From positions 460,628 through 524,627 of the forward strand of contig NZ_JH165054.1 in assembly GCF_000227295.1 (NCBI RefSeq): a DNA stretch of 64,000 nt. The letters run 5' to 3'. The DNA is from Cutibacterium avidum ATCC 25577 (lineage in GTDB: Bacteria > Actinomycetota > Actinomycetes > Propionibacteriales > Propionibacteriaceae). Below are positions 25,320 to 34,345 of the stretch, piece by piece. The notes beneath the pieces are model-generated. The model did no database searches and was not told the origin of the DNA. It worked only from the letters and a program-made list of their open reading frames with translations. The position numbers were made by a program, and so were the translations under genes. Positions within the stretch are counted from its first letter, which is position 1; each line of letters starts with the position of its first letter.

Positions 25320-25694
25320 TCACTTGGCCTTCTTCTTGCCGGCGACGGCCTTCTTCTTGCCCTTGCGGGTACGGGCGTTGGTGCGGGTGCGCTGACCACG
25401 GACCGGGAGTCCGCTGCGGTGACGACGGCCCTGGTAGGTGCCGATCTCGATCTTGCGGCGGATGTCAGCGGCCACCTCACGACGAAGGTCACCTTCGACG
25501 TGGTAGTTGGCCTCAATGTGGTCACGCAGAGCCACGAGCTGATCGTCGGTCAGCTCGTGGACGCGCAGGTCACCGCTGATTTCGGTGGCCTTCAGGGTCT
25601 CGGTGGCGCGGGTGCGGCCGATTCCGTAGATGTAGGTCAGGGCGACCTCGAGGCGCTTGTCGCGCGGCAGGTCAACTCCGATGAGGCGTGCCAT
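25320..25694 (-). CDS. rpsM: 30S ribosomal protein S13 (uS13)
   Basis: This 124-aa head protein begins [27 protein letters not shown] and has the basic tail [20 protein letters not shown] that contacts tRNA. I take the ATG at 25694, with AAAGGGA upstream; the frame extends 237 bases further without a start site of its own. It is separated from rpmJ by an unusually long 378-base gap. Confidence 0.98.
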   Translation of the reverse strand: MARLIGVDLPRDKRLEVALTYIYGIGRTRATETLKATEISGDLRVHELTDDQLVALRDHIEANYHVEGDLRREVAADIRRKIEIGTYQGRRHRSGLPVRGQRTRTNARTRKGKKKAVAGKKKAK

Positions 25695-26072
25695 GTGGCA
25701 TCCCTTTCTTGTTCGTTCGACCCGAACGAAGTCGAGCCGCGAAGGTGTCCGGCGTGGAGCGTCCTCGTCATTCCTGGGAACGATGGGCGGTGTCTGACCG
25801 TCCGACGAGGCCCCGGCCTTCGTCCGGGGGTGGTGGCCCAGATCCGTGCTCGATGGTTTCGAGCGGGGCTCCGGGACGTGCTTCCACGGTGTCCCGGGCA
25901 ATGCCCGGGAGGTCTGCACCAGCGTGTGCAACCGGTGCGTTTTCTGTTGTGCAGTTCAATTGTTCACCGCTCCCACCTGGCGGGTGGGCCTGACGGTGGA
26001 CCTCAGGGGCCGAACCCCTGCATTCCTGCTGACCGTCGCGTGGACGATCTGCGATCCCGTCGCGGCGTGGGC
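25695..26072. other. 378-base gap inside the alpha operon (rpmJ to rpsM)
   Basis: The gap is GC-rich, with several small stems, for example TTCGTTC/GAACGAA just upstream of rpsM and paired CCCGGG stretches near 25890-25905. I found no gene and no promoter with both hexamers at good spacing. It is long for a gap between ribosomal genes and could hold an S4/S13-type control leader. Confidence 0.35.
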
Positions 26073-26186
26073 TCAGCCCTGACGCTGCTTGTGGCGCGGG
26101 TTGTCGCAGATGACCATCACGCGGCCGTGGCGACGGATGACCTTGCACTTGTCGCAGATCTTCTTGACGCTCGGCTGAACCTTCAT
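26073..26186 (-). CDS. rpmJ: 50S ribosomal protein L36 (bL36)
   Basis: This 37-aa protein begins [20 protein letters not shown] and ends NPRHKQRQG. The zinc ligands are the CDKC pair, then C and H in VICDNPRHK, so it is the zinc-binding (C+) form. It is too short for most gene callers. It follows infA with 78 bases between, and has AAAGAG as ribosome-binding site. Confidence 0.95.
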
Positions 26187-26264
26187 GAGATTCTCTTTCG
26201 CGTAACGGTCCCCTGGCGGGAACCTGGGTGGTGCGCCGTTAAGCGCTTGGCAATGAGCCGCAGC

Positions 26265-26486
26265 TCACTTGTGGCGGTAGACGATCCGACCGCGAGTGAG
26301 GTCATAGGGCGACAGCTCGACGACGACACGATCCGACGGCAGGATTCGGATGTAGTGCTGACGCATCTTGCCGCTGATCGTGGCAAGAACGCGGTGCCCG
26401 TTCTTGAGTTCGACACGGAACATGGCGTTGGGCAAAGCCTCAACGACAGTTCCCTCCAGTTCGAGTGCTCCCTCTTTCTTGGCCAT
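26265..26486 (-). CDS. infA: Translation initiation factor IF-1
   Basis: This 73-aa S1/OB-fold protein begins [20 protein letters not shown] and has [20 protein letters not shown] and the C-terminal [13 protein letters not shown]. It binds the 30S A site. I use the ATG at 26486; the upstream frame is only open, not start-supported. It is the first gene of the alpha-type operon, behind a recognisable promoter and a leader hairpin. Confidence 0.98.
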   Translation of the reverse strand: MAKKEGALELEGTVVEALPNAMFRVELKNGHRVLATISGKMRQHYIRILPSDRVVVELSPYDLTRGRIVYRHK

Positions 26487-26527
26487 TACGTCCCATCTGT
26501 CCGCTGGCCGTACCCCCTGCGGGCACG

Positions 26528-26559
26528 GCTGTTGGCTCCGCACAGACGGAGCCAACAGC
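26528..26559 (-). promoter_or_regulatory. Hairpin at the 5' end of the infA operon mRNA
   Basis: CTGTTGGCTCCG (26529-26540) and CGGAGCCAACAG (26547-26558) plus one flanking G-C pair form a 13-bp stem with loop CACAGA. The predicted transcription start is near 26555, so the stem would cap the leader. It may stabilise the mRNA or respond to a regulator. Confidence 0.5.
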
Positions 26560-26561
26560 TA

Positions 26562-26590
26562 ACGATACCTTCTCGATGCCGTCGCCCCAA
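26562..26590 (-). promoter_or_regulatory. Promoter of infA-rpmJ-rpsM-rpsK-rpsD-rpoA-rplQ
   Basis: On the minus strand, TTGGGG (rc of 26585-26590) and TATCGT (rc of 26562-26567) are exactly 17 bases apart, about 76 bases before the infA start. Confidence 0.5.
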
Positions 26591-26602
26591 ATTGGCGACG
26601 GC
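26578..26602 (-). terminator. Hairpin after the prolyl oligopeptidase gene
   Basis: GCCGTCGCC (26578-26586) and GGCGACGGC (26594-26602) form a 9-bp stem about 40 bases after the stop. It overlaps the -35 region of the infA promoter. It has no T-run. Confidence 0.45.
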
Positions 26603-26641
26603 GTCACCACCAGGCCGTGCCGGCAGAGAACCGAGACGAGG

Positions 26642-28747
26642 TCAGAACCGCGGTGTCAGGCCGGTGAACTCAGCGATGAAGGCGAGTTTGTCAGCGGACG
26701 CATTGACGCGGGAAGCACGGGGACGCCCGGCACCATGACCCACCGACTGGTCGATGCGGGTGAGGATCGGGGCGTCCCCTCCCTGGGCTCGCTGCAGGGT
26801 GGCGGTGAACTTGTGGCTGTGGGCCGGCACGACGCGATCGTCGTGGTCACCGGTCATGACGAGGGTCGCCGGGTAGTGGCGTCCCTCCCTCACGTTGTGC
26901 AGCGGCGAGTAGGCCAGCTCGACCTCGAAGTCGTGGGCGTCCTCCGGGTTGCCGTAGTCCGACATCCATGCAGCCCCCGAGGAGAACTTGTGGAACCTCA
27001 GCAAGTCGAGCACTCCGACCTCGGGAACTGCCGCAGCCAGCAGGTCAGGACACTGGGTGAGCACGGCACCGACCATCAGACCACCATTGGAACCACCACT
27101 GATTGCCAGGGTGTCTGGGTTCGCCAGTCCGGCATCGACGAGGTCAAGGAGAACGGCGATGTGGTCGTCGAAGACGTGCTGCTTGTTGTCGAGAACACCG
27201 TCGCGGTACCACTCGGCTCCGAACTCGCCACCGCCACGAGCGTTGACCAGGGCGACCGCACCGCCGGCCTCCATCCACGCCTGCCACAGAGGGGAATGGG
27301 TGTTGGTGATGGTGATGTCAAATCCGCCATATCCGTAGACGATGGTCGGCAGGGGCCCGGTCGCGTCGTTGGACTCGTCGCGCATGTACCAGTAGGGCAC
27401 CTGGGTGCCGTCGACACTCGTGGCATGACGACGTTCCACACCGGCATGGAACTGGCCAACCTCGGCGGACTGAATCTTCTCCAACTCACCGGATGCGGCG
27501 TCGAGGTGGTAAACGACGTTCGGGCTGCTCGGGCCCGTGGCGTGAATGAACACGTCGGGTTGGTGCTCGTCGGGAGCGGTGAGATGGACGTCACCAGCCT
27601 CGATGTCGATGTCACCGAGATGCTCCCCCGAAGTAGACCATCGGCTGATGCGCGGCGAGACGTCAACCATGTACACGGCGACGAGGATCTCCCCGGCCAG
27701 GACCACCGTCGACAACGGGTACTCCGAGGACTCAATGACCTCGCTCGGAGTTGGTTCGTCCGCCGCAAGGTCGATGGCGACGAGTCGGTAGGTCGGGGTG
27801 GTGTCGTCGGTGAGGACGAAGAACGTTGAGCCGACGATGCCGACGGGATGATGACTCGCGTCAGCCTCGGCAATGCGACGCCCTTTCTCGACCACGGAGT
27901 GTCCGTCGACGAGGTGATGACGGAAGACCGTCAGTCCGCTGTTGTGGGAGGTGCCGATGATGTCGCTGATGACCACCCAGCCCTCTCCGGTGCGGTTGCC
28001 GTTCTCGTCGGTTTCGTGACTGATCCCACCCCAGTAAAAGGTCCCCTCCGGGCCAGCCGGAAGCACCTCGGTCCGCTCACCAGTGTCGGTGCGGACCATG
28101 ACGAGACGTGGGTCGCCCGCGGCCTTGGTGACCGCGGTCTCGCCGGTCTCCTCGTCCGGGAAGTCCAGGACGAGCAGGCTCACTGAATCCGGGAACCAGC
28201 TGACCGTACTGAACTTGGTATGGATTCCGGGGTCGCGCTCCTCGCCGGTGGCCAGGTTGCGGAGGGTGAAGGAGGTCCAGTCCGAGCCGGCCGCCGAGCT
28301 CGCCCACGCCAGGGTTAAGCCGTCGGGGCTAATGGCCGCATCCTTGAGGGAGGTCGTGCCGTCCTCGGACCAATCGTTGGGATCGAGGAGAGTGATGGGA
28401 CGATCGAACAGGTCGCGCCAGTCCCCGGCCGCCTGCACCACTGGCTGGGCGGCATCACCGTCGTCGTGCCACATGAGATAGCGACCGCCACAGTGCTTGT
28501 CGATCGTGTCGCCAGGAAGGGAGTACAGCTCAGCGAGTCGGTTGCGAAACGCCTCCCGAGTTCTCAGCATGGCGAGGGCTTCCTCAGTGAAGGCCCGCTG
28601 TCGTTCCACCCAGTCGACGGTGTCAGGGGAATCGGCGTCCTCGAGCCAGCGGTACGGGTCCTCGATGGTGTGCCCGTGGAGGATCTCGACAACGTCGTCA
28701 CGGCGAGTCTGTGGGACAGGGCCTGTGGCAAAGCTCATGGCAGACAT
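26642..28747 (-). CDS. Prolyl oligopeptidase (S9A family)
   Basis: This 701-aa cytosolic-type serine peptidase cleaves short peptides after Pro. The N-terminus has VVEILHGHTIEDPYRWLED, the family's opening block, followed by a seven-bladed propeller. The C-terminal alpha/beta-hydrolase domain has the nucleophile Ser (about residue 553) in ISGGSNGGLM, the Asp in TGDHDDRVVP and the His in SVGHGAGRP. No signal peptide is seen. An in-frame ATG three codons in is an alternative start. It stands between map and infA and may process peptides delivered by the ABC transporter at 34-42 kb; that link is inference. Confidence 0.9.
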   Translation of the reverse strand: MSAMSFATGPVPQTRRDDVVEILHGHTIEDPYRWLEDADSPDTVDWVERQRAFTEEALAMLRTREAFRNRLAELYSLPGDTIDKHCGGRYLMWHDDGDAAQPVVQAAGDWRDLFDRPITLLDPNDWSEDGTTSLKDAAISPDGLTLAWASSAAGSDWTSFTLRNLATGEERDPGIHTKFSTVSWFPDSVSLLVLDFPDEETGETAVTKAAGDPRLVMVRTDTGERTEVLPAGPEGTFYWGGISHETDENGNRTGEGWVVISDIIGTSHNSGLTVFRHHLVDGHSVVEKGRRIAEADASHHPVGIVGSTFFVLTDDTTPTYRLVAIDLAADEPTPSEVIESSEYPLSTVVLAGEILVAVYMVDVSPRISRWSTSGEHLGDIDIEAGDVHLTAPDEHQPDVFIHATGPSSPNVVYHLDAASGELEKIQSAEVGQFHAGVERRHATSVDGTQVPYWYMRDESNDATGPLPTIVYGYGGFDITITNTHSPLWQAWMEAGGAVALVNARGGGEFGAEWYRDGVLDNKQHVFDDHIAVLLDLVDAGLANPDTLAISGGSNGGLMVGAVLTQCPDLLAAAVPEVGVLDLLRFHKFSSGAAWMSDYGNPEDAHDFEVELAYSPLHNVREGRHYPATLVMTGDHDDRVVPAHSHKFTATLQRAQGGDAPILTRIDQSVGHGAGRPRASRVNASADKLAFIAEFTGLTPRF

Positions 28748-28773
28748 ACAACCACCCTCGTCAACCCCTGTTG

Positions 28774-29625
28774 TCAGGCTGCCCGGACACGACCCAGGTG
28801 GTCACCGGCACCGACGATCTCCAGAATGTGCTGCTCGACGCGCTCCCAGTCGTACATGACCTGGTGCCAGGTGATCCGGACGACGAGATAGCCGCGGGAG
28901 ACGAGTTCAAGATCACGACGACGATCGTTGGAATATGCGGAGGCATCCGTGTGGTGTGCCACCGAATCGACTTCGATGACGAGCCGGCTCCCCACCAGCA
29001 TGTCGACTCTCCCCACGCCATCGATGCTGGCCTGAGTTCTCACTGGGAGACCGAGGCGGCGTAACCGGCATCGGACCAGGGACTCGGCACCTGAGTCGGC
29101 CCAGCCGAGGTCGGGAAGGATGCGCCGACCCGCCGGTATCGGCGAAAGACACTCCTCAAGCCGTTCGCAAGTGAGTATCCCTTTCCGCAGCACAGAGTCG
29201 AGGACCGCCACGGCTTCATCATGATCGAGGCAGCGCACGACTGACTGCACGGCAATGTCGGGCGGATCGACCGCCATGATGGGGGCAGCGCGGCGAGGCG
29301 CGGGACAGGAACGAACAGCCGGGGACAATGGTTCGCGGTGACCCCGGCAATGGATCTGCGAATCGAGCGGCGACCAGACCCCGATCATCTTCAGAGCACT
29401 GACACACCCCAGGACGCCTCCTGCCCTCACCGCGGTGACGACGTCGTGGTCGGCATCCGGTAGGGCCCACCAACCCATTCTCAGCCAGCTGAGTTCACCC
29501 CTCTTCTTCGCTGACCGGATCGCTTCACGATCGAGGCCGAAGCACGAAAGCACACCTGTGGACACCACACCGCCAGGGCAGAGCTCGGATGGCACACCAT
29601 GGCTCACAACATCAGAAGTTCTCAC
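28774..29625 (-). CDS. DUF559-like PD-(D/E)XK protein with AbiEi-like N-terminus
   Basis: This 283-aa protein has an N-terminal half (GLDREAIRSAKKRGELSWLRMGWWALP) that looks like the winged-helix start of AbiEi/DUF4095-type proteins. The C-terminal half fits the Vsr/DUF559 nuclease fold: GAESLVRCRLRRLGLPV, then the Asp in RVDMLVG, IEVDS, and RRRDLELVSRGYLVVRITW. Such proteins are frequent orphan genes in Actinobacteria and their function is unproven. The start is a GTG without a clear ribosome-binding site, so the N-terminus is uncertain. No partner antitoxin or restriction gene is adjacent. Confidence 0.6.
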   Translation of the reverse strand: MRTSDVVSHGVPSELCPGGVVSTGVLSCFGLDREAIRSAKKRGELSWLRMGWWALPDADHDVVTAVRAGGVLGCVSALKMIGVWSPLDSQIHCRGHREPLSPAVRSCPAPRRAAPIMAVDPPDIAVQSVVRCLDHDEAVAVLDSVLRKGILTCERLEECLSPIPAGRRILPDLGWADSGAESLVRCRLRRLGLPVRTQASIDGVGRVDMLVGSRLVIEVDSVAHHTDASAYSNDRRRDLELVSRGYLVVRITWHQVMYDWERVEQHILEIVGAGDHLGRVRAA

Positions 29626-29711
29626 ATTGACAGTTATCGTCAGCGCAAGCCGGATCCTTCACTTGTCCACAGGTATTTTTTGGTGCGGCGGTTGGCTGTT
29701 ACGTGGGGACA

Positions 29712-29791
29712 ACTACACGGAGCTGCCAAAAATTAGGGCAAACACACGATGTTCACGTTGCCAAGCGCAGTTTTTGGCAGCTCCGTGTAGT
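29712..29791. repeat. 21-bp perfect inverted repeat enclosing 38 bases
   Basis: The arms at 29712-29732 and 29771-29791 are exact reverse complements. They read ACTACACGGAGCTGCC then AAAAA, and TTTTT then GGCAGCTCCGTGTAGT. The enclosed 38 bases contain a second short stem, GGCAA with TTGCC. The T-run faces inward, so it is not an ordinary terminator. It lies between the DUF559-like gene and map. Confidence 0.75.
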
Positions 29792-29867
29792 AACGACGAG
29801 TTCCGAACCTGGTTGAGCCGCAGAGAATGCCAGATAGGGCGTGTCGACCCTCTACCCCCACAAAACA

Positions 29868-29899
29868 GTGGTCGCCGGGACCAACGTCCCGGCGACCAC
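29868..29899 (-). terminator. Terminator of secY-adk-map
   Basis: GTGGTCGCCGGGAC (29868-29881) and GTCCCGGCGACCAC (29886-29899) form a perfect 14-bp stem with a 4-base loop. On the minus strand TGTTTTGT follows. It begins 16 bases after the map stop. Confidence 0.85.
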
Positions 29900-29914
29900 C
29901 ACAAGAACTCAATC

Positions 29915-30754
29915 TCAGTCAAGAGGCCCGTACGGCACTCCGCGCTTCTCGAGTTCGGCCTTGCCGCCGTCGGGTTCGGACAACACCCACAGACCCTTGC
30001 TGGTCACGGCAACGGTGTTCTCCCAGTGGCTGGCCCATGAGCCGTCCACTGTGACAACCGTCCACTCGTCGTCCAGGGTGGCAGTGTCCTCCATGCCGAG
30101 AGTCGCCATCGGCTCGATGCACAGCACCATGCCTTCGACGATCTTCGGGCCACGTCCAGCTCGGCCCCAGTTGGGGACGTCCGGATCCATGTGCATCTCG
30201 GTGCCAATCCCGTGGCCGGTGTACTCACGGATGATCCCGTAATCACGGTCGTGGGACTCCAGGGAGGCCTGTACAGCAGCGGAGACGTCACCGATGCGAG
30301 CACCGGCCGCGACCTTGGCAATGCCAGCCCACATGGACTCACTGGTCACCTCGGACAAGGTCCGGGCCTCCTCGCTGACGTCTCCCACCAGAACCGTTCG
30401 GGCAGCATCACCGTGCCACCCGTCGACGATGGCTCCGTAGTCGATGGAGACGATGTCGCCGTCCTTGAGCTCGCGATCACCGGGGATGCCGTGGACAATG
30501 GTCTCGTTCGGGCTCACACATGCCACGCCCGGATAGGGCGGCAGGCCCCAATCTCCCCCGTAATTGAGAAAGTTAGACCCCGCGTTGTGACGCTCGAGCA
30601 CCTCGCGGCCGGCCCGGTCGATGTCGGCGGTGGTGGCCCCAGGCACGGCAACCGCTCTCATGGCCTCCAAACCCTCGGCGACGACCAGCCCCGCCCGACG
30701 CATCTTGAAGATCTGGTCGGGTGTCTTGATCTGGAATCGATTGCGGCCCAGCAC
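29915..30754 (-). CDS. map: Methionine aminopeptidase, type I
   Basis: This 279-aa enzyme removes the N-terminal Met from nascent proteins. The dinuclear metal ligands are in SIDYGAIVDGWHGDAA (two Asp), GHGIGTEMH (His) and CIEPM (Glu), with the last Glu near the C-terminus in HWENTVAV. I place the start at the GTG 30754, one base after the adk stop, because the longer frame runs inside adk and type I enzymes begin near IKTPDQIFKMRRAG. It is cotranscribed with secY and adk. Confidence 0.95.
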   Translation of the reverse strand: MLGRNRFQIKTPDQIFKMRRAGLVVAEGLEAMRAVAVPGATTADIDRAGREVLERHNAGSNFLNYGGDWGLPPYPGVACVSPNETIVHGIPGDRELKDGDIVSIDYGAIVDGWHGDAARTVLVGDVSEEARTLSEVTSESMWAGIAKVAAGARIGDVSAAVQASLESHDRDYGIIREYTGHGIGTEMHMDPDVPNWGRAGRGPKIVEGMVLCIEPMATLGMEDTATLDDEWTVVTVDGSWASHWENTVAVTSKGLWVLSEPDGGKAELEKRGVPYGPLD

Positions 30755-30755
30755 G

Positions 30756-31325
30756 TCAGTTCTTCGAGTCGAGAGCAGCGAAGATGCGCTGGCGCACCTC
30801 GTCGATCTCACCGACGCCGTCAACCGGAACGAGAATGCCGGCCGAGCGGTAATGCTCCAGGAGCGGCTCGGTCTGGGAGGAGTAGACCTTCATACGGTTG
30901 CGAATGGTCTCCTCGTTGTCGTCGGTACGTCCCTCGATCTCAGCACGCTTCAGCAGACGCTGGGTGAGCAGCTCGGGGTCGACGTCGAGGCTGATGACTG
31001 CGTCGAGCTCCTGACCGTGCTCCTTGAGATAAGCGTCGAGGGCCGCGACCTGATGCATGTTGCGGGGGTAGCCGTCGAGCAGGAAGCCGTTGGCGGCGTC
31101 GTCCTGGTGGAGGCGATCGACGACGATGGCGTCGGTCAGCTCGTCGGGGACGAGGTCGCCGGCATCCATGATGGCCTTGACCTTCTTGCCCAGCTCAGTG
31201 CCGTTCTTGATGTTGGCACGGAACATGTCGCCGGTGGAGATCGCGGGCACGGAGCAGTGCTCAGCGATGGCGGTGGCCTGAGTTCCCTTGCCTGCGCCCG
31301 GGGCGCCCATGATCAGCAGTCTCAT
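30756..31325 (-). CDS. adk: Adenylate kinase, short form
   Basis: This 189-aa enzyme converts ATP + AMP to 2 ADP. The P-loop is [11 protein letters not shown] (residues 7-17); STGDMFR and FLLDGYPRN bind AMP. The LID is short, without the zinc-type insertion ([18 protein letters not shown]). Its ATG overlaps the secY TGA (ATGA), so translation is coupled. Confidence 0.97.
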   Translation of the reverse strand: MRLLIMGAPGAGKGTQATAIAEHCSVPAISTGDMFRANIKNGTELGKKVKAIMDAGDLVPDELTDAIVVDRLHQDDAANGFLLDGYPRNMHQVAALDAYLKEHGQELDAVISLDVDPELLTQRLLKRAEIEGRTDDNEETIRNRMKVYSSQTEPLLEHYRSAGILVPVDGVGEIDEVRQRIFAALDSKN

Positions 31326-32644
31326 GATGACAGGAATCCTTCGTAGTGTCGTTGCTGCAACTTGCTTTCGACCTGTTTGACGGTGTCCAGCGCCACACCC
31401 ACGATGATGAGGATGCTCGTACCTCCGAACGGGAAGTTCTGGTTCGCCTTGAGGTACACGAACGCGAGCGTCGGGATCATCGAAATGAGGCCCAAGTACA
31501 AGGACCCAGGTGCCGTCAGCCTCGACAACACATAGGCCAAGTAGTCCTCGGTGGGCTTCCCGGCCCGGATGCCGGGAATGAATCCACCATACTTCTTCAT
31601 GTTGTCACTCATCTCGACGGGATCGAAAGTGATGGCCACGTAGAAGTAGCAGAAGAAGATGATCAGCAGGAAATAGACGATGTTGTAAATCGGGTGGTCA
31701 CCACGTGTGAAGTAGTGACCAATCCACTTTGCCGCGTCGGTCTGCGGTCGGAAGGTGGCGTAAAGCACCGGAAGGTACAGAATCGACGAGGCGAAGATGA
31801 CCGGGATGACGCCGGACTGGTTCACCTTCAGCGGAATGTAGGTCGTCGAGCCGCCGAGCATCCGGCGCCCGACCATCCTCTTCGCATACTGCACCGGGAT
31901 GCGTCGCTGGCCCTGCTCGATGAAGACAACGGCTGCCATGACGAGCAGGCCGATGACGATCACCAGGATGAACACGAACCAGGCGTGGGCCTGGCCGGCA
32001 CCGTTACGGGCAACTTTGATGGCCCACAGGGAGTCAGGAAAGCGAGCAGCGATCTGGGTGAAGATCATGATCGACATGCCGTTGCCGATACCGTGCTCGG
32101 TGACGAGCTCACCCATCCACATGACGATCGTCGTGCCTGCCGTCATCGTCAGGATCATGACGATGATCTCGAAGATCGAGGTGGAGTACACGACCGGCAG
32201 GGCGCAGCCGGTGAACAAACGCCCCGAGGTTGCCAGGGTGACGAAGGCCGTCGCCTGCAACAGGCCGAGCACCAGGGTGAGGTAACGGGTGTACTGGGTG
32301 ATCTTGTTCTGGCCGGACGCACCCTCCTTCTTGAGGGTCTCCAGCTTCGGGATGACGACCGTCAGCAGCTGCAGGATGATCGACGCCGTGATGTAGGGCA
32401 GGATGCCGAGCGCGAAGATCGCCAACTTCAGCAGGGCGCCACCCGAGAACAGGCTGATCATCGAGTACAGACCGGCAGAGGATCCGGAACTCGCCTGGCT
32501 GACGCACGTGTTGATGTTAGACACGTTGACGTTCGGGACGGGGATGACGGACCCGAGCCTGAAAACCGCCAGGATGAAGAGCGTGAACAGGATCTTGCGG
32601 CGAAGATCCGGCGTTCTGAAGGCATTGGCGAAGGCGGAAAGCAT
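31322..32644 (-). CDS. secY: Preprotein translocase subunit SecY
   Basis: This 440-aa channel subunit has ten predicted membrane helices. Its start, [23 protein letters not shown], is typical of SecY. The plug/first-loop region follows, then [11 protein letters not shown], the cytosolic loop [16 protein letters not shown], and the C-terminal [17 protein letters not shown]. In most bacteria secY directly follows rplO. Here about 10 kb of other genes separates them. Confidence 0.98.
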   Translation of the reverse strand: MLSAFANAFRTPDLRRKILFTLFILAVFRLGSVIPVPNVNVSNINTCVSQASSGSSAGLYSMISLFSGGALLKLAIFALGILPYITASIILQLLTVVIPKLETLKKEGASGQNKITQYTRYLTLVLGLLQATAFVTLATSGRLFTGCALPVVYSTSIFEIIVMILTMTAGTTIVMWMGELVTEHGIGNGMSIMIFTQIAARFPDSLWAIKVARNGAGQAHAWFVFILVIVIGLLVMAAVVFIEQGQRRIPVQYAKRMVGRRMLGGSTTYIPLKVNQSGVIPVIFASSILYLPVLYATFRPQTDAAKWIGHYFTRGDHPIYNIVYFLLIIFFCYFYVAITFDPVEMSDNMKKYGGFIPGIRAGKPTEDYLAYVLSRLTAPGSLYLGLISMIPTLAFVYLKANQNFPFGGTSILIIVGVALDTVKQVESKLQQRHYEGFLSS

Positions 32645-32814
32645 CCGGGCCCTCTCCCATCTCGTGGACTACTGACTACGCAGATTCAACCCCCATGACG
32701 CGCTGCAGGCAAATGTCTGGGAGCATGGACACAGCGGGGGTAGCCTATCAACTCACGACGGTAATACCCACGTCGCCGCACACCACCACTTGTCTGACCC
32801 CCGTCTGGAGCGCC

Positions 32815-33468
32815 ATGAGACCGCCGATCATCATCTCCTCGCATCGAGGACGAATCGGCGTCGGGATCGTCCTCGCGGTGATCATCGTGCTGACGATTCT
32901 CGACCTCATTCGATCCGGTCTGGCTGGATTGACGAACCTGCCCGCCCTGCTGCTTTTCGTGTGGCTGACGTGGATCATTTGGGGAGTTGCCGAAATTCGG
33001 ATCAATGACGATGGGGTGACCGTCGTCAATCAATTCCGAATTTGGGACGTTCCCTGGCGTCGAATTACCGAAGTCACCGGGCGTTGGGGGCTGGCGCTGA
33101 CGGCCGAGCGTCGCCCTGACGCCGAAGGGATGCGCAAGCCGCGCACGATCTCGGCGTGGGCTGCGCCGGCACGCGGCACGGCCACCGCAATGAAGGGCAA
33201 TGTCGACCACGTCCCGCAGGTCATCGTCGGTTCCGAGCTTCCGATGAGGTGGTCGCTGGATTCCCACTCGACGGCTCGTCTCATCGAGATGGAGAGGATC
33301 GAGCGTCGTCCCATGGCCAGGGCGACGGCTGCGACGCAGACCAAACAGGGGCAGGACCAGAAGAAGCCCAAGGACGGGATGTCTCGTGACGGAGAAATTC
33401 AGGTTCACCCGAACTGGATGACGATCTGCATCACGGTTGTGCTCGTCGCTGCCGTCATCATCATCTGA
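32815..33468 (+). CDS. PH-domain (bPH-type) membrane protein
   Basis: This 217-aa protein has two N-terminal membrane helices (about residues 13-30 and 38-55), then a bacterial PH-like domain with EIRINDDGVTVVNQFRIWDVPW. A basic linker and a C-terminal helix (TICITVVLVAAVIII) follow. The function is unknown; such proteins are common beside actinobacterial housekeeping genes. I take the ATG at 32815 (CTGGAG upstream), because the frame upstream is polar and non-conserved-looking. It is divergent from secY, and the 170-base space between them should hold both promoters. Confidence 0.65.
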   Translation: MRPPIIISSHRGRIGVGIVLAVIIVLTILDLIRSGLAGLTNLPALLLFVWLTWIIWGVAEIRINDDGVTVVNQFRIWDVPWRRITEVTGRWGLALTAERRPDAEGMRKPRTISAWAAPARGTATAMKGNVDHVPQVIVGSELPMRWSLDSHSTARLIEMERIERRPMARATAATQTKQGQDQKKPKDGMSRDGEIQVHPNWMTICITVVLVAAVIII

Positions 33469-33575
33469 CGGGGTCCTTCCCCCGATCGTCCCTCGGATCG
33501 TCCGACAGCCCTGCCCCATACCGGCGTCTGAGACAATCAATCGAACGAATACTCCCCACTGCGGCTGATCGTCAT

Positions 33576-34265
33576 GTGAGTATTCCTGAAACCGACAACC
33601 GGCGAGCACTCCCGACCATAGTGGGAGTGCTCGCCGCTCTATTGTTTGCGACCCTGGCCATCGTCTTCCCGGTCCCCGCACACGCCGCTCCCTCACCGAG
33701 CGCCGAAACTGGGCAGACGAAAGCCATTGACGACTGCCTCAGCGCCAACAACGTCTGGGTCTTCGTCATCACAGATGACCAGAAAGTGCTGTCCAACCAG
33801 TGCGTCGACTCGCCATCCACCGGCGCCGACGCCCTCAAGAAGGCCGGAATTACCGTCGGCAAGAACAAATCCAGTCTCATCTGCACGATGAACAACCATC
33901 CCGAAACCTGCCCCAAGACCTTCAACGGTCAGTACTGGGCGTATTACCACGCCTCCGGCGCCGGGGCTGCGTGGGATTACTCGGAGAAAGGTGCCGACCA
34001 GTACAAGCCGGCACCCGGATCGATCGAAGGCTGGTGCTACAACAAGCCAAAGACCAAGTCCTGCACTCCCCCCAAGTTGGCCGCCGGGAGCGCCGATGGC
34101 GCCTCTTTCCAGCTGACCGGCGACAACACCAAGAAGACCCAGAACGCCGACACGTCGTCAGACAATGGCTCCAAGTCCGGGCCTGTTGCCACGATCGTCG
34201 TCATTGCCGTCGTGGCCATCGCCCTCATCGTCGCACTCGTCGTGCGTCGCCGCCGTCAGTCCTGA
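33576..34265 (+). CDS. Secreted, C-terminally anchored protein (DUF4430-like)
   Basis: This 229-aa protein has a signal peptide (TIVGVLAALLFATLAIVFPVPAHA, likely cut after AHA near residue 37). An extracellular domain with five Cys follows, with GADALKKAGITV and GQYWAYYHASGAGAAWDYSE. A Ser/Asp linker leads to a C-terminal helix (VATIVVIAVVAIALIVALVV) ending RRRRQS. The WAYYH-x-AWDYSE core recalls DUF4430/transcobalamin-like domains, so ligand binding at the cell surface is possible. The start is a GTG at 33576 with no clear ribosome-binding site. It is convergent with the ABC-transporter lipoprotein genes. Confidence 0.6.
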   Translation: MSIPETDNRRALPTIVGVLAALLFATLAIVFPVPAHAAPSPSAETGQTKAIDDCLSANNVWVFVITDDQKVLSNQCVDSPSTGADALKKAGITVGKNKSSLICTMNNHPETCPKTFNGQYWAYYHASGAGAAWDYSEKGADQYKPAPGSIEGWCYNKPKTKSCTPPKLAAGSADGASFQLTGDNTKKTQNADTSSDNGSKSGPVATIVVIAVVAIALIVALVVRRRRQS

Positions 34266-34291
34266 CACATACCGCGACAAACCACGGTGAT

Positions 34292-34324
34292 AGCGGGGCC
34301 GGGGGATCCGTCCCCGGCCCCGCT
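34292..34324. terminator. GC-rich terminator hairpin between convergent genes
   Basis: AGCGGGGCCGGGG (34292-34304) and CCCCGGCCCCGCT (34312-34324) form a 13-bp stem with a 7-base loop. It can serve both the DUF4430-like gene and the minus-strand lipoprotein gene. It has no T-run. Confidence 0.6.
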
Positions 34325-34345
34325 CTCATACGTGAGAGCTCATCG

